Source: Mesorhizobium sp. LSJC280B00
Lineage (GTDB): Bacteria; Pseudomonadota; Alphaproteobacteria; Rhizobiales; Rhizobiaceae
Assembly: GCF_000502835.1 (NCBI RefSeq)
Contig: NZ_AYVL01000005.1
Coordinates: 235,955-299,954, forward strand
Length of the DNA: 64,000 bases
Direction: 5' to 3'
Below are positions 57,756 through 64,000 of this stretch, piece by piece. Positions within the stretch are counted from its first letter, which is position 1. Each line of letters starts with the position of its first letter. Below the pieces are notes generated by a model, which saw only the letters and a program-made list of their open reading frames with translations, searched no databases and was not told where the DNA came from. A program made the translations under genes and the position numbers.

Positions 57756-57805
57756 TGGCTCGCCCGAAAAGAGTCGAACTCCTGACCCCTAGATTCTGGT
57801 CTGAG
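57756..57805 (-). other. tRNA-like 3' fragment (degenerate, tRNA-Arg-like)
   Basis: On the minus strand the sequence ends GGGCGAGCCA and contains GGAGTTCGACTC, which looks like a T-arm with a T-loop (TTCGACT) plus an acceptor 3' strand and CCA. The region before it resembles an anticodon arm (AGACCAGAATCT). No matching 5' half (acceptor strand or D-arm) follows, so this is a fragment and not a gene. Such fragments are left by integrative elements or by deletions. Confidence 0.45.
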
Positions 57806-58214
57806 AAGTCAAGATCTAGGCGGTTCGAACGTGTCCCCTACTCCGTCAACGCTCCGGCTTCCCACCGCCAAGGCACATCATGGTTTAGGAGCTTGGCTTA
57901 GACGCTCGGAGTGAAGTACCCAGCCCATACCTTATTCCATTCTGGAGTTTCCACGTTTTTCGCAGCGGTCAAGGCCGCCGAGAATCCGAGATGGTCAATA
58001 CCAGTGAAATGATGCAGGTTCTTCTGGACCACGTGGCAAGCAGGCCGCTGAGCAGACGTAGCTTCCTGGTTTCAGCATATGGACCCTCTTTGTAATACGA
58101 ATTGAAAATTGCGCCCTCATGTTTCAGAACAGGTCGGTAGACCCGCGAGGATGGTTTCGAATCCTGCGGGTCGCTCACGGTCCTCAAGGCGAGAATTCTA
58201 AGAGACGTTCAACA
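57806..58214. other. Gene-free leader region of the glycan cluster
   Basis: About 400 bases with no credible gene. At 58140-58172, GACCCGC-G-AGGAT pairs with ATCCT-GCGGGTC around an 8-base loop, a 12-bp stem with one bulge, 42 bases upstream of the first glycosyltransferase start. The promoter of the cluster must lie here, but no clear boxes are visible. Confidence 0.5.
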
Positions 58215-59429
58215 ATGACCCAGCACGCAGAAAACGCTCGAATTCTCATGTACAGCCACGACACGTTCGGGCTCGGCCATTTGCAGCGCTGCCGGACTAT
58301 CGCGCATTCGCTGGTCGAGGATTTCCGCGGACTTCAGGTGCTTATCATTTCGGGTGCGACTATCGCTGGCGCCTTCGACTACCGCGCCCGTGTCGACTTC
58401 GTGAAGATCCCCAGCGTCATCAAGCTGCGCAACGGCGAATACACCTCGCTGGAAAAGGACATCGATCTGCATGAGACGCTAAGGATGCGCCAGTCGATCA
58501 TCCGCCATACAGCTGAGACCTTCCGGCCGGATATCTTCATCGTCGACAAGGAACCGCTCGGCCTGCGCGGTGAGATTGAGGACACGCTGTCCTACCTCAA
58601 GACGCGGGGCACCACGCTGGTGCTTGGCCTGCGCGAGGTGATGGATGCGCCGCATCTGCTCGAAGCAGAGTGGGCACGCAGAGACGTGATGCGCAAGATA
58701 GGCGTCTTCTACGACAAGGTCTGGGCCTATGGTCCGCCGGATTTCTACGATCCGTTGACCGGCTTGGATGTGCCCCCGGCTGTCAGGGCAAAGATGAGGT
58801 TCGTCGGTTTCCTGCAACGGAGCCTGCAGCGGAACGAGTTGCCCGGCCACCGGCCCGAGGGCGACTATATCCTCGTTACTACCGGTGGCGGCGGTGACGG
58901 CGCCGATCTGATCCACGACGTCATCGATGCCTATCAGCAGGATCCGCAATTGCAGCATAGAGCCCTGATCGTGCTTGGGCCTTACATGCCGGCGCGCAAG
59001 CGCAACAAGCTGCTCAAGAAGGGGTCCAAGATCCCCTACATCAAGATCATCGAGTTCGACAACCGCATGGAAGACCTGATTGCCGGCGCCAAGGCGGTAG
59101 TGGCGATGGGCGGCTACAACACCTATTGCGAGATACTGTCTTTCGACAAGCCGGCGCTGATCGTGCCGCGCGTCGAGCCCCGCCAGGAACAACTGATCCG
59201 CGCACGGCGCGCAGCCGAACTCGGCCTCATCGAGATGCTTTTGCCGGAAGAAGCCGAGGATTCCCGGCGGTTTGCTGATGCACTGAAGGTGCTGCCGGAC
59301 CGGCCCCGCCCATCGCAGAGCAATCCGCATCTGACGCTGGAGGGGCTGCCTCATATTTCCGAAATCGTCGCGGAACTGCTCGACCGGCGGGCCGGCCATC
59401 ACCTTTCGGTCATTGAAGGAATGACCTGA
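58215..59429 (+). CDS. Glycosyltransferase, GT-B fold, COG4671-like (first copy)
   Basis: A 404-residue protein with a GT-B (GT28/MurG-like) layout. The N-terminus has RILMYSHDTFGLGHLQRCRT with the GxGH motif. The C-terminal donor-binding half has YILVTTGGGGDGADLIHDVI, FDNRMEDLIAGAKAVVAMGG-YNTYCE and the RVEPRQEQLIRARRAAELGL loop typical of nucleotide-sugar binding. The acceptor is unknown. It starts a three-gene rightward operon; the next gene begins one base after its stop. Confidence 0.83.
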   Translation: MTQHAENARILMYSHDTFGLGHLQRCRTIAHSLVEDFRGLQVLIISGATIAGAFDYRARVDFVKIPSVIKLRNGEYTSLEKDIDLHETLRMRQSIIRHTAETFRPDIFIVDKEPLGLRGEIEDTLSYLKTRGTTLVLGLREVMDAPHLLEAEWARRDVMRKIGVFYDKVWAYGPPDFYDPLTGLDVPPAVRAKMRFVGFLQRSLQRNELPGHRPEGDYILVTTGGGGDGADLIHDVIDAYQQDPQLQHRALIVLGPYMPARKRNKLLKKGSKIPYIKIIEFDNRMEDLIAGAKAVVAMGGYNTYCEILSFDKPALIVPRVEPRQEQLIRARRAAELGLIEMLLPEEAEDSRRFADALKVLPDRPRPSQSNPHLTLEGLPHISEIVAELLDRRAGHHLSVIEGMT

Positions 59430-59430
59430 G

Positions 59431-60675
59431 TTGCAACATCGCAAGATCGTCGTGGTTCTGAAGGGTTACCCGCGGCTGTCCGAAACCTTCATCGCGCAGG
59501 AACTGCTCGGTCTTGAGCGTGCGGGGTTCGACCTGATACTCGTCGCGCTCAGGCGGCCGACCGACGAAAAACGCCACCCCGTGCATGACGAGATCAAAGC
59601 GCCCGTCCATTATCTGCCGGAATATCTGCATGAAGAGCCGCTGCGCGTGCTTCGCTCGCTGTTTGCCTGTCTGCTGCGTCCGGGCTTCTGGCGCGCGCTC
59701 GGATCGCTGGCTGCCGATATGCCCCGCGACTTTACGCGCAATCGCGCGCGCCGCTTCGGGCAAGCGCTCGTGCTGGCGGCCGAATGGCCGGAAAACGCGG
59801 GCTGGCTGCATGCACATTTCGCGCACACGCCTGCATCGGTGACGCGCTATGCCAGCCAGCTTCGTGGCCTGCCCTGGACCTGCTCGGCCCATGCCAAGGA
59901 CATCTGGACTTCGGCGGACTGGGATCTGGCCGGCAAGCTTTCCTCGGCGCGCTGGACGGTCACTTGCACGAAAACCGGCTTCGATCGTCTGAAAAAACTC
60001 GCTAACGGCAACTCGTCTGTGCATCTGAGCTATCATGGGCTCGACCTTGATCGCTTCGGCAGTTTCGGCGAGGCGCGAAAGCAGCATGACGGCTCGGCTC
60101 CGGACGAACCGGTTGTCGTTCTGAGTGTCGGGCGCGCCGTTGAAAAGAAAGGTTACGATACGTTGCTGGAGGCCCTTGCCCTGTTGCCCGGCGATTTGGC
60201 GTGGCGTTTCGAGCATATCGGCGGCGGCGAAGAACTGGAACGGTTCAAGGCGCTGGCGCAAAAGCTCGGCCTGGATGGTCGCGTCTCTTGGAAAGGCGCG
60301 CTTGCGCAGGAGGAGGTGCTTGAGCGCTACCGCCGCGCCGACATCTTCGCCCTGGCCTGCAGGATCACCGCAAATGGCGACCGCGACGGTCTGCCGAACG
60401 TTCTGGTGGAGGCGGCTAGCCAGCGGCTTGCCTGCGTGTCGACCGATATTTCCGGCGTGCCGGAGCTTTTATCGCCGGATGAAACCGGGTTGCTGGTTCC
60501 GACGGAAAACCCGATTGCCCTGGCACAGGCGCTGGAGCGCCTGATCCGTGATCCCGTGCTCCGCGACCGCCTCGGCGACGCCGCAGAGCGGCGCGTGCGC
60601 GGCAATTTCGATCATATGGCAAGCATTGGACAGCTCAAGGAACTGTTCGAGCGGGAGTGGCGGGCCGCCGAATGA
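59431..60675 (+). CDS. Glycosyltransferase family 4-like
   Basis: A 414-residue GT-B glycosyltransferase. N-terminal KIVVVLKGYPRLSETFIAQE, a common start of GT4 enzymes in exopolysaccharide clusters; acceptor-half HAHFAHTPASVTRYASQLRG; C-terminal donor motif VVLSVGRAVEKKGYDTLLEA and the EX7E-like VEAASQRLACVSTDISGVPE. The start is a TTG after GAAGGA inside the previous gene's end. Its stop overlaps the next ATG. Confidence 0.88.
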   Translation: MQHRKIVVVLKGYPRLSETFIAQELLGLERAGFDLILVALRRPTDEKRHPVHDEIKAPVHYLPEYLHEEPLRVLRSLFACLLRPGFWRALGSLAADMPRDFTRNRARRFGQALVLAAEWPENAGWLHAHFAHTPASVTRYASQLRGLPWTCSAHAKDIWTSADWDLAGKLSSARWTVTCTKTGFDRLKKLANGNSSVHLSYHGLDLDRFGSFGEARKQHDGSAPDEPVVVLSVGRAVEKKGYDTLLEALALLPGDLAWRFEHIGGGEELERFKALAQKLGLDGRVSWKGALAQEEVLERYRRADIFALACRITANGDRDGLPNVLVEAASQRLACVSTDISGVPELLSPDETGLLVPTENPIALAQALERLIRDPVLRDRLGDAAERRVRGNFDHMASIGQLKELFEREWRAAE

Positions 60676-61850
60676 AGCGGCTGCGCGCTTTCTTCTATGT
60701 CCAGCACCTGCTCGGCATCGGCCATCTCGCGCGCGCCAGCCGCATTGCGGCGGCTCTGGTCGATGACGGGTTTGACGTTACCGTCGTGACCGGCGGAGCG
60801 CCGATCGCCGGGTTTCCGGGACTGGGTGTACAATCTGTAACCCTGCCACCTGTCACCTCCGGTGATGAAGGATTTTCGGGACTTGTCGACCTGCAAGGCA
60901 ACCCGATCGACGATGATTTCAAGAAATGGCGTTCAGAGATGCTGCTGCAGGCATTCCGGGATTGCAGGCCTGATATCGTCATTGTCGAGGCGTTTCCATT
61001 TGGACGCCGGCAGATGCGTTTCGAACTCTTGCCGCTGATCGAGGCCATCGACGCGACGTCGCCCAGACCGCTGCTGGCGACGTCCGTCCGTGATATCCTC
61101 CAGGAGCGCGTCAAGCTGGGCCGAAACGAGGAAACGGTCGATCTCATCAACAGGCATTTCGATCTTGTTATGGTCCATGGCGATCCGGCTTTCGCAACCA
61201 TCGACAAGACATTTCCACTGGCTGGGGCGATCAGGGCCGAGGTCACCTACACGGGGCTCGTTGCCGCGCCGCCATCGCCCGCGGCCTCCGAGCGCTTCGA
61301 CGTTCTGGTGTCGGTTGGCGGCGGGGCTGCCGGAAAGAGCCTTGTCAGATCCACCATCGCAGCGGCGCGGAATGCCAACAACGCTTGGAAATGGTGTTTG
61401 ATCACCGGCCCAAACCTGCCGAAAGACGAGTTTGACGCGATCGCACGCGATGCCACGCCGGGCCTGTCCATCTTCCGGTTCCGCGAGGATTTCGCCAGCC
61501 TGCTGACCGGCGCCCGCCTGTCAGTCTCGCAGGCGGGTTACAACACGGTCTGCGATGTCCTGCGCGCGGGTTGTCGCTCCCTGCTCGTCCCATTTGCAGC
61601 CGGCGGGGAAACCGAACAGACGGTTCGCGCCCTGATGCTCGAAGAACTCGGTCTTGCAACGGTGCTGATGGAAAAGGATCTGACGCCTGAAGGTTTGGCG
61701 CAAGCGATCGAACAAGCGCTTGTGGAACCGACGCCATCCGCGCATCGTCTCGATCTGGAAGGCGCGCGTCGCTCCGCGCAAATCCTGCGCGAGCGGCATC
61801 GAACATGGTCCCTAAATGTGGGGCCCGGTTTCGGAAAAGTTCATGATTGA
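60672..61850 (+). CDS. Glycosyltransferase, GT-B fold, COG4671-like (second copy)
   Basis: A 392-residue paralogue of the first gene of the cluster: RAFFYVQHLLGIGHLARASR (same GxGH motif), VLVSVGGGAAGKSLVRSTIA, FREDFASLLTGARLSVSQAG-YNTVCD and LLVPFAAGGETEQTVRALML. The start overlaps the preceding stop (ATGA). Two related enzymes flanking a GT4 enzyme imply sequential sugar additions on the same acceptor. Similarity to the first copy is restricted to motifs, so they probably differ in donor or acceptor. Confidence 0.83.
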   Translation: MKRLRAFFYVQHLLGIGHLARASRIAAALVDDGFDVTVVTGGAPIAGFPGLGVQSVTLPPVTSGDEGFSGLVDLQGNPIDDDFKKWRSEMLLQAFRDCRPDIVIVEAFPFGRRQMRFELLPLIEAIDATSPRPLLATSVRDILQERVKLGRNEETVDLINRHFDLVMVHGDPAFATIDKTFPLAGAIRAEVTYTGLVAAPPSPAASERFDVLVSVGGGAAGKSLVRSTIAAARNANNAWKWCLITGPNLPKDEFDAIARDATPGLSIFRFREDFASLLTGARLSVSQAGYNTVCDVLRAGCRSLLVPFAAGGETEQTVRALMLEELGLATVLMEKDLTPEGLAQAIEQALVEPTPSAHRLDLEGARRSAQILRERHRTWSLNVGPGFGKVHD

Positions 61851-61864
61851 ACAGACGATAGATC

Positions 61865-62062
61865 CTAGAGCGGTTCATCGTTTCACGCAGAACCGCTCTG
61901 TCTCTTTGTTTTGACGCAATTCCGGACGGAAAGCCGTTTCCACACTTTCCTGCAAATGCTCTAACGCGCGTCGCGTCTGGTGAGATTCGTGCGACGCGCT
62001 TCAAGTCCTGTTTTATGCGTGTCGTTGTCCCAAAACCGCTACGCGCTTTTGGGCGAAATGCA
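61865..62062. repeat. Dispersed repeat family D, copy 2
   Basis: Three hairpins in series: AGAGCGGTTC/GAACCGCTCT (61867-61899, perfect 10 bp), GCGCGTCGC/GCGACGCGC (61966-61999, 9 bp) and CCCAAAA/TTTTGGG (62029-62053). The segment GACGCAATTCCGGACGGAAA matches family D copy 1. It fills the convergent gap between two genes and may act as a bidirectional terminator. Confidence 0.8.
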
Positions 62063-62734
62063 TTAAACAGTTCCAATCAGCATGAAGCGCGTATAATTTT
62101 TTGTCGGCAGTTCGCCGGAGAACCGCACCTCCCGTAGCGCCGCCATTTCCTCGAAGGCTGCAAGCGAAGCCACGCAGTTGATGTGCGTCGGCTCGCTGAA
62201 ATAATCGTTCGATTGCAGCAGTACATTCGTGCCCGGCGGAAGCAGAGCAAGCCAGGCGCGCAGATCGGCTATGTGTTCGCAGCTCGTATTGACTATCAGA
62301 TCGGGCCGCCCGGCCGCATAGTCGAGTGCGTACATGTCTGCCGTCAGCGCCCGGAACCGGTCGCCGGCTTCCCGGTTGAGGGTCCGGGCGACCGGCGCGA
62401 CTTCGGGGTCGATGTCGATGCTATCGACCGCCGCGATGTCGAAGCGGGCGTCGTTGAAAAGCATTGCCGGCAATACGCCGTACCATCCACCCAGAACCCA
62501 TATGCGCCCGAAGCGGCCGCCGCCGCTTTCGAACAGCCTATCGAGCGCCCACATCTTGCAGGCGACCTGCTTGTGGTTGAAGGCGTTGGCGATATCGGCC
62601 TTCGGATGCTTGGCGACGACGCGCGCCAGCCCTGCCACGAGAGGGCAGTTGACATAAGCAGCAATTCCCCGCGTGAGGTCCAAGGCTTGCTCGTGCCAGT
62701 CCATGGCATTGCGTGGTTGCGTGACATCCATCAT
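62063..62734 (-). CDS. SAM-dependent methyltransferase-like protein
   Basis: A 223-residue protein with a class I methyltransferase core: IWVLGGWYGVLPAMLFNDAR in the SAM-loop position, AVDSIDIDPEVAPVARTLNR for the ribose-binding acidic residue, and LIVNTSCEHIADLRAWLALL for the catalytic strand. The family substrate is not known to me. Two adjacent ATG codons can start it. It lies on the opposite strand to the glycosyltransferases but inside the cluster, so glycan methylation is a guess from context. Confidence 0.7.
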   Translation of the reverse strand: MMDVTQPRNAMDWHEQALDLTRGIAAYVNCPLVAGLARVVAKHPKADIANAFNHKQVACKMWALDRLFESGGGRFGRIWVLGGWYGVLPAMLFNDARFDIAAVDSIDIDPEVAPVARTLNREAGDRFRALTADMYALDYAAGRPDLIVNTSCEHIADLRAWLALLPPGTNVLLQSNDYFSEPTHINCVASLAAFEEMAALREVRFSGELPTKNYTRFMLIGTV

Positions 62735-62816
62735 AATTCGTCTTGTATGTTGGGATTTTGGGCGACACAACGCAATCTTGCCTCCCGCAAGACTGTTTGA
62801 TTCCGCGGACGTGATC

Positions 62817-63182
62817 ATGCTGCAAGCCGCTTGGCTATTGCCCGGTGCCGGAGAGAGCCTGTTGCATCTGTCCGGATCATCGGCGTCCATCCGCCAGCAC
62901 CAGCCGCGCAGCTGCGGCCTCGTGCTGCTCGGCTGTTCGCCAAAGCCCTACGAAAGCCGCGGACCGTTTGGCCAGCTGCTTTCTTCGCCGATCAACAATG
63001 CCCATGTCGTTGCCATCGACCATGCGCCGGAACTGGATCGCGCCGCCTCGCAGATTCCTTGCATCGTTGAGCGCAGGACAATGTCCGTGCACAGCAGCTT
63101 CGAGCTTGTCGTTGGCGATGAAGAAATTGCCGATACGCCATTCGCCAGCAGGTGCTTTTACATCCTGCATCCTTCCAACTGA
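62817..63182 (+). CDS. Hypothetical protein upstream of the ABC exporter
   Basis: A 121-residue frame, MLQAAWLLPGAGESLLHLSG ... CFYILHPSN, with no recognised domain or signal peptide. It is divergent from the methyltransferase and ends 17 bases before the ABC transporter gene, a spacing that suggests co-transcription. The ribosome-binding site is weak and a GTG two codons upstream is also possible, so coding status is moderately supported. Confidence 0.45.
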   Translation: MLQAAWLLPGAGESLLHLSGSSASIRQHQPRSCGLVLLGCSPKPYESRGPFGQLLSSPINNAHVVAIDHAPELDRAASQIPCIVERRTMSVHSSFELVVGDEEIADTPFASRCFYILHPSN

Positions 63183-63199
63183 AGGGTCCACAGCCACAT

Positions 63200-64000
63200 A
63201 TGGAAGCCAGCCTAGCCCGCTATATCTGGACGCACACCAAGAAGCAGCAGCTCTGGATATTGATGATCGTCGTGCTTTCGATGATCCCGTATTTCATGTC
63301 CTTCGACCTGCCGAAGCTGATCGTCAACGGACCGATCCAAGGTCGCGGCTTCGAGCAACCGGGCGCGACCCAGCCATTCATGAGGCTACACTACAACCTG
63401 CCGTTCATTGGAGAGGTCCAGTTCTTCTCCGGTTTTCAGCTCGACCGCGAGGAGACCCTGTTTGCCCTGAGCCTTGTGTTCCTCTTGCTAGTCGTCATCA
63501 ACGGCCTGTTCAAATTCTACATCAACACCTACAAGGGCCGCCTCGGCGAACGCATGCTGCGGCGTATCCGCTTCGATCTGGTCGACCGTGTGCTGCGTTT
63601 TCCGCCAGTTTACTTCAAGCGGGTGAAATCCGCCGAAGTGGCGACCATGGTGAAGGACGAGGTGGAGCCGCTGGGCGGCTTCATCGGCGACGCCTTCCTG
63701 CAGCCGGTACTGCTCGGCGGCCAAGCGCTGACGGCCATGCTGTTCATCATGATCCAGAACGTCTGGCTCGGAATGATAGCGGTCGTGATCGTGGCGATCC
63801 AGATCGTGCTCATCCCGCGAATGCGGCGGCGGCTGATCGTGCTCGGGCGCCAACGGCAGTTGACGGCGCGCGCGCTTTCGGGCCGGGTTGGCGAAATCGT
63901 CGACGGCATCGGCGCGGTTCACGTCCACGATACATCAAACTACGAGCGCGCCGACATAGCTGCCCGGCTCGGGCTCATCTTCAAGATCCGCTTCGATCTT
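63200..64000 (+). CDS. ABC transporter, membrane domain (partial, runs off the right edge)
   Basis: The visible 267 codons encode an ABC exporter-type transmembrane domain. Membrane segments include QQLWILMIVVLSMIPYFMSF, TLFALSLVFLLLVVINGLF and AMLFIMIQNVWLGMIAVVIV. Between them is the exporter-like FYINTYKGRLGERMLRRIRF followed by DLVDRVLRFPPVYFKRVKSA. No stop is reached, so the ATPase domain expected in a half-transporter would lie outside the window. The cluster context suggests export of a glycan or glycolipid. Confidence 0.82.
   Translation, partial: MEASLARYIWTHTKKQQLWILMIVVLSMIPYFMSFDLPKLIVNGPIQGRGFEQPGATQPFMRLHYNLPFIGEVQFFSGFQLDREETLFALSLVFLLLVVINGLFKFYINTYKGRLGERMLRRIRFDLVDRVLRFPPVYFKRVKSAEVATMVKDEVEPLGGFIGDAFLQPVLLGGQALTAMLFIMIQNVWLGMIAVVIVAIQIVLIPRMRRRLIVLGRQRQLTARALSGRVGEIVDGIGAVHVHDTSNYERADIAARLGLIFKIRFDL

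Noticed and set aside
57756-57805. Functional tRNA gene
   Set aside because: Only a T-arm/acceptor-like 3' half is present; no complementary acceptor 5' strand or D-arm is found in the expected distance.
62877-63197. Leftward ORF (106 codons) overlapping the hypothetical protein before the ABC gene
   Set aside because: No ribosome-binding site or domain; the rightward frame is better placed for co-transcription with the ABC gene, although neither is certain.

Overview
The window looks like chromosomal DNA of an alphaproteobacterium of the Rhizobiales, most like Mesorhizobium or a close relative. Four things point there: high GC with strongly GC-biased third codon positions; the conserved block maf-ppsR-[origin-like region]-hemE-hemJ-rho-mnmE-mnmG-rsmG-parA-parB-holA; a linked block dnaQ-coaE-aroE-maf; and many palindromic intergenic mosaic repeats of the kind common in rhizobia. 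The species assignment is an inference from gene content and remembered family sequences, not from a search.

Layout. 0-12 kb is a sulfur and amino-acid region: a GlxA-type regulator, an overlapping cystathionine gamma- and beta-enzyme pair, RidA, an isochorismatase-like protein lacking the usual catalytic Cys, an HxlR regulator beside a decayed DJ-1/PfpI gene, then a divergent module of an FAD/NAD(P)-binding protein and a four-Cys Rrf2 regulator facing a taurine/sulfonate ABC transporter (tauABC plus a small ORF). 12-19.4 kb carries cell-envelope and housekeeping genes: an RlpA-like protein, PHA depolymerase, a transglutaminase-like peptidase, XRE, Smr, MltA, Tim44-like, FxsA and SecB.

19.6-35 kb is the replication and segregation core. 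dnaQ, coaE, aroE, maf and ppsR run leftward and hemE, hemJ, rho, mnmE, mnmG, rsmG, parA and parB run rightward. The turning point at 23.5-23.9 kb holds several DnaA-box-like 9-mers and an AT-rich stretch, which makes it a good oriC candidate. Two exact and several near-exact parS sites lie 1-9 kb to its right.

36.7-42 kb is a branched-chain 2-oxoacid dehydrogenase operon (bkdA1-bkdA2-bkdB-lpd). Its E2 subunit gene contains a palindromic repeat translated in frame within the inter-domain linker. 42-56.5 kb is catabolic: a saccharopine-dehydrogenase-like enzyme divergent from an Lrp regulator, RidA, an amidohydrolase, a flavin monooxygenase, a complete sugar ABC transporter operon ending in a Gfo/Idh/MocA-aldo/keto-reductase fusion with a divergent AraC regulator, and an M24 peptidase. 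56.6-58.2 kb is gene-poor and scarred, with a broken ferritin-like gene and a tRNA-like 3' fragment. From 58.2 kb to the right edge is a glycosyltransferase, methyltransferase and ABC-exporter cluster that continues beyond the window.

Dispersed repeats: at least seven copies of a composite palindromic element (family A), four of a second (family B), one of a third lying inside a gene (family C), and two of a fourth (family D). No rRNA gene, intact tRNA gene, insertion sequence, prophage or CRISPR array was seen.
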